Shown here: positions 22,701 to 32,256 of the stretch, one piece after another
How the letters are laid out: each line of letters begins with the position of its first letter
How positions within the stretch are numbered: position 1 is the stretch's first letter
Origin: Papilionanthe hookeriana x Papilionanthe teres
Taxonomy: Eukaryota > Streptophyta > Magnoliopsida > Asparagales > Orchidaceae
Assembly (NCBI GenBank): GCA_022702705.1
Contig: CM040433.1
Coordinates: 17,678,682 to 17,742,681 of the forward strand
Direction of reading: 5' to 3'
DNA: 64,000 nucleotides
Made by a program: the position numbers and the translations under genes
The notes under the pieces: generated by a model
What the model was told of the DNA's origin: nothing
Databases searched by the model: none
What the model saw: only the letters and a program-made list of their open reading frames with translations

Positions 22701-25700
22701 GGGGGTTAATCCGAGAGAGCTCCAAGCAGCGATCAACTAGAGGGACTAACTTGTTTCGGAGTTGAGACAATAACCTCTGCAATAGGAGGTGAAACTACGA
22801 GAGGTGCAACGGTGGGAGCTTTTCGGACCCATTTCCTCTTGGGAGAGCGATAATCCTTTCTTATGTATGAGTGCGAGGAGTATCGACGGGGGTACGCCCC
22901 AAATCTCGCTCCGCTACCAAAAACAATAGAAGCAGAATACTGACTCAAAATAGGACAACAGTAAGCAAACAAACCCTTATTTTTATTTTCATCAACAGAG
23001 GGTGGTACAGTAAGAGTTGCGGCCATTGTCGCTATAAAAGTAGTGGTAAAATGAATAGATCCAAGCTCTGGAATATCCCCGTTAAACTTCATATCTGGAT
23101 CCTCTCGGGACTCATGAATGGGCTCGACAATCTGTACTGCGGAGCGCAAATACCCGATCTTGTAGCGGACCGACGGGGGGACCCCAGTTTCCTACTACGC
23201 GGTCATTGTGGGTGAGGAACAGTGGAGAGTTGCTCCATCACCTGCTCAGATGTTTCTGGTATCCGAGTCGGGAGCTTCTCCCTGAAACCGCACCTCGTCC
23301 TTTCATGGATGAATCGTCCCGGCGATTTCTTTCGTCGAAAAATTCAGTAGCGAGAATTCACAACCTGGACGGCGGATCGAAGAGAACTCGTGTCACGAGC
23401 GCGGGAGTGCCTCCGAGCAATTCAGCGGAATATAGCCTACACAACCGAAAGAAGCGAAGAATCGATTCTCGACTCGGGGAATCGAATATTCTACCTGGGC
23501 TGGAACCGGAACAATAGAAGGGGTTTGCTGCTGGATTTGCAACAGCTTGTTTCTGGTCCTTCGGGCTCTCTTGCTTAACTTTAGAAAGAGAGTAGCCTCA
23601 GAGGAACTCAGAGTGACAGGCGTCGGACCCGCAACAGTGACAACAGTAACAACAACAGTATCACGTGAAGCTCTACCTGCCGAAGACAGGGACATTCGTG
23701 AAAACACGATAAAATGACCCAACAGCCTAGAGAAGACTGAAGGGCGCTGCGGCGCATCGTTATCTGTTGCTGGCCTCTTCCTTGCAGGAGAGGCAGGCTC
23801 GAAACGAGCTACTGCAGCAGGGATAGCTCGACATGGACGACTCCCTTTTTGAGGGGGAGGGCACAAAGCAGACGCCTCAGCAGGTGTAAGATTACCTATG
23901 ATAATCCGAACGGGGTGTTCAAAAAAACCGAAGGTGATAAGTGCCCTCGGAAGCACTGATAACGCTCGGGGAAAAGGAAATGATGTTTCCCCGACAGTAG
24001 CAATAACAACCATCTTTTCGCTCGTCATGTCTGTCAAGCAGAAAGAGATAAAGATCACAAAACGAGAAAGTCAAAGAAAATCAATCAAAACAAAGTATAA
24101 CGACATCTATGCATGCGAAAATGCAGCAACCGAGCTGTCTAAGGTACAAAAATGCACATAAGTGCTCCAAGTTGCTAACCATAACAAGTGAAGTACGGAT
24201 CTGAATAAGGTAAGCATGACAGTGGCATCTCGATGAGAAAGAAGGCAGGTCACTAAAAGCGTAAAGAGGGAGAGAGTGCACTACTCTCAGTGGCTCCATA
24301 GAACAGGCACATACACCTGACTAGACAACTCCATACATGAGAAGAGGTAGATTCTTTATCGCAGGAGTTATTGTTCTTACGGATACACCAGGACCCGTAA
24401 GAGTAAAACTCCCGTGGTGAAGAGAAAGCCTCCTCCTTAGCGGAGTCATCATTCTGGTTTCGTTCGTTATTTTCTCTTTTATTTTAGAAGGAGTCACCGA
24501 CCTGTCAATCGTCGTATACTTCCCTTTATTCGAATAAATCTCCCTCCCGAGTCAGATAAGTCATTTGAAGAGGAGATGAATCGAAAAAGATGGGACATAC
24601 GACAAATTGACAAATAAGAGAAAACACAAAACGTAGAGAGCCTACGTGCGACAAACCTCACAGGGATAGGACAAGCGTGTTCGCCCAAACAAGGTCGGCG
24701 AAGGCACCTTAAACCGATATCCGCGAAAGAATGCTTACGTAAACTACCCAAAACCAGAGAGTCAGGTGTAGGTGCATGTTCTGAGGCCAAGAATGCTCCT
24801 AAGGGGACATCCCACTTAGTTAATTATATTTTGGGCTGTACCCAAGAATACTCTTGATCCAATGAGGTTTTGCTTACTCAGTAGTGCCAACTAGCACAGG
24901 GCTACAAAAGGAGGTTATTTCACAGGGGAATGCTCCGAAGTTTTAAAAGTTCCCGCTTGAACACAGGGTGGAGAATGGATCTCTCATGATCCCCACGAGG
25001 GTAACAAACTCATCGGCATACGGAACCTGCGAAATAACCATTTCATTCCAACGGAGAATCCCGATACGTCAAAGCACATCCGGGCCATAAGGACAGATGA
25101 TAAATCGTCGTATCTCAACGGGCGGCAGTTCATCAGCGTCAGACAGTTGAGATGATGCCAACGAAGACAAAAGATTGAAACGACTCAACAGGGTAGTCAA
25201 AAGAAGTGACAGAGTAGTCCTAAAAGGTATAGGTAGCCAGGTTGGGATACTACAGACCCGTCATTCCAAGCCACTAGGACCCTAAGTCTACTCGGTCGTG
25301 AAGGTAGTCGACCTAACACGTCCTGAGATCCTCGGTCAACAATCCATGATTTGTGTCATCCACGGGGAAACTCGGTAGCCCTAAGGTCAGAGAAAAGAAA
25401 TTTTATCCTATGACTATAAGCTGGAGCTCCAAGTGGTGGGTCTTACATCTGCCAAAGTGGCGAGGATGCCACGGGAAGGAAAGAAGAGAGGATGTCCAGC
25501 TATAAAGCTGCAAACGCTCCAACAAGAGGACTTATACCCAGTCTGAGTCGGAGAGCCTCCTAACATCCTAAGCACACTAGACAACAGCCTAATCAAAATT
25601 ATACTGGGGCAATCAGGTTGAAGAAGCATGGGGGCTTCTCCTCGGGACATGCATGAAAAAATGATGCAATTATCTATCACGATCCTAAGTGTGGAGGCCC

Positions 25701-28700
25701 TATTAAATATGACTTGGGTGATAATCATGCAATGCAATCCGTTTTAAAATAGGTCCGAAGGCCATGCAGGAAAGTAAAACAGATTTTTAAAATCTTGAAT
25801 ATTTTAATCTTAAATTTTAATTTATCTTGAATGTTTAATTAGGATTTTTAAAGATAGAAAGAAACAGTATAAAACGCTCCCAGATTACAGAAAGAAATAA
25901 TATAAAACACTTCAAACATGCAAGTCATGCAAGAAAAACAACAAAACACTCCAAAAGAATAAATAAAAGAGGCCAAATGTTGCTGAATCAGCAACATAAT
26001 TCAGGAAAAGCATTAAAAGTGGTCGGACTCCGTATATACTTGCCTGATCCTAAATCTATACAAAAAAGGTAGAATTCGGACTTAAGATACGGGCCGCAAA
26101 CCGCCGCTCCTAGTCCTTGTCACGTAGTTCGGTACATCATCCGCCTCGCAACCTGTGCCCGTACCTTATTTCCGATACAGACTCTGCCTAGGGACTCTAT
26201 GAAATACATTCATAAAAGAAAATAAAGGCTCAACCTGCATAAAATAAGTTTTAGCGGGCACACCATGCAACATGAAAATAACAAGTCATGCCTTATAATT
26301 AGGGACCTATTAGCACTTACAAGTAAAGGGTTAGAAACCATTACATGCTCCCCCATAATAACACCTGTGTGAGTGTGTATAAATAGACACAACACCTGCA
26401 GAAGATCGCCTAAACATACTACCACATATAACAAACATGCAAGCACACTGTAAAAGGCAAAAAAGGTGACACGTGGCTAGCACAAGACAACACATAACAA
26501 TAGTCAGATGTGTCGAAAAGACTACTTAACATCCTAAGCCTTACACTCTAACACACCATCTAATGAAAAGTGCATTAACCTAGAATCTAAGTGCCGGGTA
26601 AGTCTGGGTTTAGTATGACTTTGGCGGGGTGGCCCTGCCGGCCCCTCCTTAAGGATCCAAAGGATCTAATAAGCCCCGCCCTGCCGACCCCACCTTAAGG
26701 ATCCAAAGGATCTAATAAGTGTCACTCGGGATAAACTTTAAAAATGTTGGCATCATATACGGCCTAATTTGTTATGTGCATAAATTTAAAAAATATGGCA
26801 AATGTTATAATTAGGAAAATATATAAATTTTATATTTTAGAGTAAGAGCCATTAAATGCGAGCCTGTAACATGCAAAGGTGACAAATTAGATCATTTGGA
26901 TCCTTAGCACAGTCATACTCGTGTCAATCTCGACGACTTAACTCGCGTAACTAACCGGGATTGACCCGACAAACGACACTAATCAAGGCATCGTGACCGA
27001 CACGGGAGTCACTCTCCTAACGGGTCTGGCTCACTTTCCATGCGAACAGACAAATGCAAATGTAATCGATCGAAACATGCAAGTGACGAGTGTACCATGA
27101 GGCAGTGACTCGAGCTAAGACTGACATACCGTGGCGGCAGGGGCCCAAGGAGATGGTGTGTCGAGGCGACAGTGACCCGAAGAAATGGCCATGCCATGGC
27201 AGCAACGACCCAAGCAGATGGGCGTGTTGTGGCGGCAGTGGCCCGAAGAGGGTGTGCCAAGGCGGCAGTTACCCGAAAGGATGTGCAACTCGAACATATG
27301 ACCACGATCACGTGGCTAGACATATGTACGACAATATGCAAAGAACATACACATGCATGACATGTAGTGGTACAAATGGTCGGTCGACTGGATTGGGGGA
27401 TCCGGTCAAACAAAAGTGTTGTGCCAACCAGGACGGGGTGATCGGTGAGGGCACAAGTGAAGCCGACCGGTTCGGGACGAAATCGAAGCATAAATGTTAA
27501 ATGTGAAGTACGCATAATACCGATTGGTCCGAGACGACTGATCGTGGTGCAAATGGTGTGACATGTGGGTGCAGAAATGCCAAGTTTGACATGCAAATAT
27601 GCAAGTGGTGTCAAGCAAATGCGAAGTGCAAATGGTGCAAATGTGCATGTAAGTGCAGAGTGCAAATGAGTGCAAAGTGCAAATGGTGCTACATGCTAAT
27701 GTGAATGTGCAGGTGTGAATGTAGCATACAAGACATGCACATGAAATTGAGAGCCATTCCCGTGTTAACTACCTCGCCCGACGAAATTTAGGATCAATAC
27801 CTGAAAAGAAATGGCGACTGCCACCATTGTTTTGGCGAGGCAAATGAGGAGTTTCTCCTCAGCACTCCAAGGGGAAACGCTCCACTTCTTCGTGAAATGG
27901 ACTAGCGATGACATACTTTCTGACTTCACGATGCCTCCATGCTTTGCAAAGTGAGCTAATGAAGTACATTGTCTTACTTTACCAAGACTATCTCTTCAAT
28001 CCATCTAAGAAGGATTGACACATCCGAAGCAAAGAGGAGCGAGAGTGCTTCAGACCTTAGGATTTTTTTGTGCTAAGGCTCGCAAACAAATGATATTCGA
28101 TTGGCTTTCGTAGGCGATTGGGTCGCGCATGTAAAATACCCCTATCCTAAAGGCTAACTCTAAGAAGTAGATGATTCATCACATAGGCGCGTCATCGCGT
28201 CGGCCCACGCCGGTGCACGCACCCCGTGTGGGCGATCGAACCCGCACGCCTACCACAGCTACAATCTATGGCTAGCTAGGGAATAAAATGCAAAGGTTTG
28301 AGAAATTATACCACCGCGTTGTTTGTACACAGCCCAACGACGCTCAAGGAAGCTTTCACACGCAATATAAGATCCTTGCACCCTCTCGAACAGCGATGAC
28401 ACTTGCTATTTGGCAACATCGGGGTGCTTCGGCGAAGTATCCGGTCGCCGACAATGTATAATGATGAGGTGTAGGAGTTCGCTCGCCGATGGTGCACGTC
28501 GAGAGCGAAGGGGATGCGAAGAAAGAGCACAATCAGAGGCTTTCCTCGCTGTTTTATACCACCGCGCTGTTTGTGCGAAGCCCAACGACGCTCAAGGAAG
28601 CTTTTACACGCACTATAAGATCCTTGCACCCTCTCGAACAACGATGACGCTTGCTATTTGGCAACGTCGGGGTGCTTCGGCGAAGTATCCGGTCGCCGAC

Positions 28701-29472
28701 AATATAGAATGATGAGGTGTAGGAGTTCGCCCGCCGACGGTGCACGTCGAGAGTGAAAGAGATGCTATGAAAGAGCACAATCAGAGGCTTTCCTCGCTGT
28801 TTTGTTCTGGCGCAAGTATGATGCCGACGAGACAGAAATCCGACGAGGGAGGAGATCCGAGGTGGCCGGCTAAATGGAAGGAGAAAATGTGGCGGGAGGC
28901 GCTGGTTTCGACGGGCTGCTAGGGAAGCTCTGGCGAGTAGGAAAAAACCGGCGACAACAGCGGCGTCTGTTCTCTCCGACGGAGAGGAGGGTCTGGCGAA
29001 GGTAGAGGGAGCTTCAGATGGAGTTGTGCGAGGTTAGAAGGGAGAGCGTGCAGCTCCTTTTTCGCTCAAGGAAAGAAAGAGGGCGGCTTGAGAGAGATGG
29101 TGGAGCTCCGACAGTCCCTTGCCGGCGACGAGGGAGGCCGGCGGGGAGGAGAAACCGGTGACGAGGAGGGAGCTCGGGTTTCATGAGAACGGTAGGAAGA
29201 GAGGGAGAGTCCAGACTGTTTTGTGAAGCAGGCTCTGAAAAAAAGGAAGGTGCGGCCTCCTCTTTTTATTTCTCTCGTGTGAGAAGAAGAATAAAATAAA
29301 AAAAATGATAAAAGCATGCATGAGTTTAATTAGGATATGATAGTTTTTTTTTAAAAAAATTAATTCTCTTATTTTTAATATGCACATGCCATAGATGGAT
29401 GGGGCTGCATGCGTATAAATATAAAATCGGATAGGATACTTTATGCTTTCTCTTTCTCTCGCTCTCTCTCTC

Positions 29473-29506
<34 letters not shown>

Positions 29507-29591
29507 AGACTTAAGAGAGAGAGAGAGAGGCATGTAAATCTTCTTGGAGCAGGCGTGGGTTAGATTTTTTGACTTCTTTTTTTTTAATTTT

Positions 29592-29669
<78 letters not shown>

Positions 29670-32256
29670 GATAGCTGATGCATATGATAGATAAGAGAGA
29701 GATGGTGAGGATATGTTTTATTTTTCTTCAGCTCCATGCGTAAATTCCTTTTTAATAGGATAGGATAAAATTTTTATTATGTTTTCTTTATCCTTTTTTT
29801 TTGTTAATCTGAAGAGAGAGAACACGCACACGCACACGCACACACGCACACACGCACACGCGCACACACACACACCCACGCACGCACGCACGCGCGCGCG
29901 CGCGCGCGCGTACACACACACACACGGGAGAAAGGGTGCGCGAGTGTTTTAGTAGGATTTTAGATATATATATATATATTATAAAAATAATAATTATAAT
30001 AATAATAAAAAGGATAATAATAATAATAATAATAATTACCATTATTATTATCTTTTTCACGCATTTTCATCCGGACACGACATCATAATGAAATGAACCC
30101 CCTAGGTGAAATCGACGTTCCAGATGCGATCACGCAGTTCGTTTCGTCATCCGGGGTCGTTTCAGATCACTTTTTCAACAATCGGACCCAAAACGATAAT
30201 CCAGGAATTTTTAGCCCGCCCTCGAAGTCGCAGCAAAATAGACGTTGTCTTTGGGTTAAATCGACGTTCCGGACACACTCGCGTGGTTCGTTTCGTTGTT
30301 CGGGGTTATCCGAGCCACCTTTCAGCGAGCGGACACAATTCGAGTCAATTTCGCGTATAGCATGACAAATAATACTCGTTGACCCGACCAAATTCGTTCG
30401 AAGAATCAAATGCCGACCGATCTTCGCCTAAGCGAAAGCTAAAGCCTAGCAGAATGACCATGTCTACGTGCCCCTCAACACGAGCCAAAAATGTCTGAAA
30501 TGGATGTCTCGCGCTACGAGAATCAACTCATGCATAAAACAATGTTCCATAGCGCTCGAGCGGACATTCAACACTTGCGACATCAAAAATTGATGCCAAC
30601 AGTCATTAAAGATATGTTTACTAGAGCTGTTACTTGTGTTCGAACTGAAGGAGGATTGACCAAATATTTTCCCATTTCTGTTGGATTACATCAGGGATCG
30701 GCTTTAAGCCCATATCCTTTTGCTTTAGTTATGGATGGTCTTACTGGACATTTACAGGAGGATGTATCTTGGTGTATGCTTTTTGCTGATGATATTCTTC
30801 TAGTGGATAAGACTAGAGAAAAAGTCCAAGAAAAACTTGATTTTGGAGGTCTACACTGGAGTCTGAAGGCTTTCATTTGTGTAGAACTAAAACTGAATAC
30901 ATGGAATATAATTTTAGTTGTAGTAGCACTAGTGACACAAGTGTAACTTTGGGTGATCAAATTATTAAAAGGTGTGAACGATATAAATATCTTGGATCTG
31001 TTGTTCAAAGCAATGGTGATATAGATGGGGATGTTATCAGTAGAATTCAAGCTGGTTGGTTGAAGTGGAGGAATGCTTCGGGCCTTTTTGTGTGATAGAA
31101 AAGTACCGTTAGACTGAAAGGAAAATTTTATAAGATGGTGGTGAGATCTGCAATGCTCTATGACGCCGAATGTTGGCCTTTAAAATAGAAGCATAATACT
31201 AAGTTAAGTGTTGCTAAGATGAGAATGATTAGGTGGCTGAGTGGCTTTACACTTAAAGACAAGATGCGAAATGAATATATCCGTGTTAGGGTTGGTGTAG
31301 CTCCTATGACAGACAAAATTAGAGAGAGTCGTCTTAGATGGTTTGGTCACATTAAATGTAGACCATCTGATGATCCCATTAGTAGAGTAGATGTTTTAGA
31401 TTCTATTTATGTTAAGAAAGGTAGAGGTAGACCTAGGAAGACTTGGGCTTATTGTATAAAAAACGATCTTAATTTATTAGAACTAAATGAAAATATGACA
31501 CGAAATAGGACGCAATGGAGAAGAATGATTCATGTAGCCGACCCCACGGAGTGGGACAAAGGCTTTGTTGTTGTTGTTGTTGATTGTACTGCTTTTAACT
31601 CTTTCCATGAACTTTGAATATAGATTTCTTTCGTGGGAACTTAGCCAAGGCATACAAAACATTCCAGAAAGCTCATTCCAGTATGCGAATGATAATGCGC
31701 TCGTGCTGGCAAAGGTGCTTAGCAAATTTAATACTTGGGAGATTTACATACATACCACACAATAATTATGTATTTACATGTAATACTTGGTAAATTTACA
31801 TACATACCACAATTCTTATGTATTTACATGTCTAACACCCAAGTTTGATATTTACATTTATAACACATTTTTATCATAAACTTATACATGAAAATGTGTA
31901 TTTTATTTTTAAAATGGTAGCGAACGTAATATTTTTGACGTGATATTAAAGATTTGAGTGGTATGTAAGTAAATATGAATGTTTAGGTGTTAGATATGTA
32001 ATTACATAAGAATTGCGTGATATGTATGTAAATGACCCTTAATATTTTTGCGTGTCATTTTGAAATTTATGTCCATCTTTTAGTGCAAATATGATATAAT
32101 TTGTTTAATTTGCTTCACTCTGTGACTTTCCTGTAGTCGCTTAGAGGATTCCTTCTTCTGATTGCTTATTCCTCTGCCCTTTTGTCCGCATTTGCTTCTG
32201 TTGGTCTCTTGTTACTTGGACGGCAACTGAGCTCTGAAAAGTCGAAGGAACCTTAA
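16625..32256 (+). CDS. Host gene, 3' portion: predicted membrane protein, four exons, one giant intron
   Basis: Four exons with AG/GT borders and matching phases (16625-16720, 16809-16879, 31624-31714, 32137-32256) join into about 125 residues ending in a TAA. The product reads IARAMIKIGKQLSPGP, then FGDLQVALTPEKANIGAAIA, FLSWELSQGIQNIPESS, YANDNALVLAKSLRG and a long hydrophobic stretch before GRQLSSEKSKEP. Two hydrophobic segments (around GAAIAFAFG and after SLRG) suggest membrane anchoring. I believe similar C-termini occur in plant plastid proteins, but I cannot name the family. The third intron is about 14.7 kb because a LINE and a 13.3-kb LTR element sit in it. No stop or frame break occurs in these exons, so the gene may still be active. 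5' exons are not secured. Confidence 0.75.
16809..16879 (+). CDS. Host gene exon B (71 bp)
   Basis: Preceded by ttttttctcag and followed by gtaaag. Reads FGDLQVALTPEKANIGAAIA and ends with two bases of a Gly codon. The 88-bp intron before it is of ordinary plant size. Confidence 0.8.
17000..17283 (+). mobile_element. RTE LINE copy 2, 5' piece
   Basis: It begins inside the RT domain (RGIKLMCHTLKLW) right after the duplication TTGATTGTACTGCTTTTA at 16982-16999. It runs through LEKAYDKIPRDILW to attcaa, where the Tat/Ogre-like element interrupts it. The rest of the same LINE resumes at 30607. It was 5'-truncated when it inserted, as is usual for LINEs. Confidence 0.9.
17289..17708 (-). repeat. 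Truncated distal LTR (terminal 0.42 kb)
   Basis: It matches 24455-24880 in the same orientation (ctccctcccgagtcagataa, gggataggacaagcgtgt, agagagtcaggtgtaggtgc, agaatgctcctaagggga). Roughly one base in seven differs by eye. Homology stops at ttttgctta, where gag leader sequence begins. Confidence 0.85.
17713..20938 (+). pseudogene. Inverted gag arm, + strand
   Basis: A gag reading region starts MTSEKMVTIANVEG at 17951, about 240 bp from the arm's edge. Later pieces include PHRCTSCSF near 19150 and an acidic run RINPEVEPEFDPEEDLSGG near 19250-19315. At about 19940-20225 the Retrotrans_gag pattern appears (LGGFAFE, then YADVPNDTFKTFAELEAFL, DFVIRWRNLSMKCE). Multiple stops and frameshifts kill it. 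It pairs with the minus arm over its whole length and lacks the primer site and first 0.17 kb of leader found there. About nine in ten bases match in a hand-aligned 270-bp section. Confidence 0.8.
20939..21031. other. Spacer between the inverted arms
   Basis: About 90 bp not shared by the arms. It contains tagttagctctcat twice (20951 and 20987), which may mark the junction where the inverted copy was joined. Confidence 0.6.
21032..24265 (-). pseudogene. Gag region, minus arm (native orientation)
   Basis: It starts MTSEKMVVIATVGETS at 24028, downstream of the primer site and leader, so this is the arm in its native position. Order on the minus strand: Ser/Pro/Ala-rich N-terminus (24028-23393), acidic linker RINPQVEPEFDPEEDLSGE (about 22680), Retrotrans_gag core (about 22150-21740), then GHVLDDCYVFKN near 21270-21310. 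The last is a cysteine-knuckle-like end typical of Tat/Ogre gag. Gag would build particles and bind RNA. Frames are broken in several places that differ from the other arm. The protease and pol that should follow are missing. Confidence 0.8.
24432..24454 (-). other. Primer-binding site, tRNA-Arg-like
   Basis: Directly after the LTR end the minus strand reads gaaTGATGACTCCGCTAAGG, close to the TGGCGACTCCGCTGGGG site known for Ogre-type elements. It fixes the element's sense as minus. Confidence 0.65.
26648..26720. repeat. Two-copy repeat, period about 46 bp
   Basis: ccttaaggatccaaaggatc followed by taataag occurs twice within the LTR, separated by a GC-rich linker. Confidence 0.85.
27135..27290. 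repeat. 33-bp minisatellite in LTR
   Basis: Four to five units of the type ggcggcagtggcccgaagag. In one frame they read CRGDSDPKKWP, CHGSNDPSRWA, CCGGSGPKRV. No sign of selection. Confidence 0.75.
27545..27720. repeat. Degenerate GTGCAAAT-type short repeat
   Basis: The words gtgcaaatg, gtgcaaag and gtgcagag recur every 8-20 bases. Confidence 0.7.
28308..28803. repeat. Two-copy tandem duplication, 248-bp period
   Basis: taccaccgcg at 28309 recurs at 28557, and the following 240 bases match closely (gctcaaggaagctt, ggggtgcttcggcgaagtat, gaggctttcctcgctgtttt). It lies in the LTR. Confidence 0.9.
29473..29672. repeat. (CA)n and (TA)n microsatellites
   Basis: About 15 CA units near 29475-29503, a short (GA)n at 29515-29529 and roughly 35 TA units at 29598-29669. 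Confidence 0.95.
29820..29926. repeat. Alternating CA/CG tract with Z-DNA potential
   Basis: More than 100 bp of almost perfect purine-pyrimidine alternation, including a core of about 10 CG units near 29890-29910. Such tracts can adopt Z-form. An imperfect (TA)n and (TAA)n run follows to about 30050. Confidence 0.9.
30105..30345. repeat. Two-copy degenerate duplication near the LTR start
   Basis: aaatcgacgttcc recurs at about 30110 and 30257, followed in both by gttcgtttcgt, ccgggg/tcgggg and a cggac phrase. The copies are diverged. Confidence 0.7.
30607..31579 (+). mobile_element. RTE LINE copy 2, 3' piece
   Basis: It continues exactly where 17283 left off (attaaagatatg). It carries SVGLHQGSALSPYPFALVMD, the catalytic LFADDILLVDKT near 30779-30805, KRCERYKYLGSVVQ, MIRWLSGFTLKDKM, RLRWFGHIK and KGRGRPRKTW. 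The 3' end has the cgaccccac stem-loop and (TTG)n tail, followed by the 18-bp duplication at 31580-31597. A frameshift in the thumb region (about 30840-30880) and a stop near 31186 inactivate it. Confidence 0.92.
31624..31714 (+). CDS. Host gene exon C (91 bp)
   Basis: Preceded by gaatatag and followed by gtgctt. The first base completes the Gly codon left by exon B, then FLSWELSQGIQNIPESS and ANDNALVLAK follow. It starts only 27 bases after the LINE's target duplication, so the insertion just missed the acceptor. Confidence 0.85.
31787..32037. repeat. Fold-back (MITE-like) repeat in intron
   Basis: The left arm (ggtaaatttacatacatacc to about 31850) pairs with the right arm (about 31975-32037). 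Both share acatacat, aattcttatgta, ttacat and ctaacacc in mirrored order. A partial extra copy of the left arm lies at 31728-31780. The target duplication is not clear. Confidence 0.65.
32137..32256 (+). CDS. Host gene exon D (terminal, 39 codons plus stop)
   Basis: Preceded by tttcctgtag. Reads SLRGFLLLIAYSSALL and continues hydrophobic for about 20 residues, then GRQLSSEKSKEP and TAA. The hydrophobic core is long enough to span a membrane. Confidence 0.8.
   Translation, partial: SLRGFLLLIAYSSALLSAFASVGLLLLGRQLSSEKSKEP

Larger units (their letters stand above)
17289..30601 (-). mobile_element. Palindromic Tat/Ogre-like LTR element lacking pol
   Basis: It is bounded by GTCAT at 17284-17288 and 30602-30606 and by TG...CA ends, inside the LINE. 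On the minus strand the order is: LTR 30601-24455 (6.15 kb), a tRNA-Arg-like primer site, leader, gag 24265-21032, about 90 bp of spacer, the same gag region inverted (20938-17713), then the last 0.4 kb of an LTR. No protease, RT or integrase is present. The intact target duplication shows that both outer ends belong to one insertion. Assignment to Tat/Ogre rests on the primer site, the very long LTR and the gag pattern. Confidence 0.75.
24455..30601 (-). repeat. Complete 6.15-kb LTR of the Tat/Ogre-like element
   Basis: Minus-strand start TGTTGGCATCAATTTTTGATG (30601), end at CGAACGAAACCA (24455). It is non-coding and full of internal repeats and microsatellites, which are listed separately. 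Part of the same LTR family recurs at 40393-43235 in opposite orientation. Open frames inside it (such as 27009-27665) lie in minisatellites and are not credible genes. Confidence 0.75.

Noticed and set aside
17713..24265. A DNA transposon with very long terminal inverted repeats
   Set aside because: The arms encode gag, are joined to LTR sequence, and no duplication or transposase borders them.
17289..24880. The two 0.4-kb direct repeats (17289-17708, 24455-24880) as the complete LTRs of a 7.6-kb element
   Set aside because: The GTCAT duplication pairs 17284-17288 with 30602-30606, not with a site near 24880, and the primer site lies at 24432-24454 on the minus strand. The real LTR extends to 30601.
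27009..27665. 218-codon minus-strand open frame as a gene
   Set aside because: It lies in minisatellite and short-repeat DNA of an LTR, with equally open frames on the other strand and no domain.
29718..30060. Minus-strand frames made of Val/Cys/Arg/Ala repeats
   Set aside because: They are simply translations of the CA/CG microsatellite.
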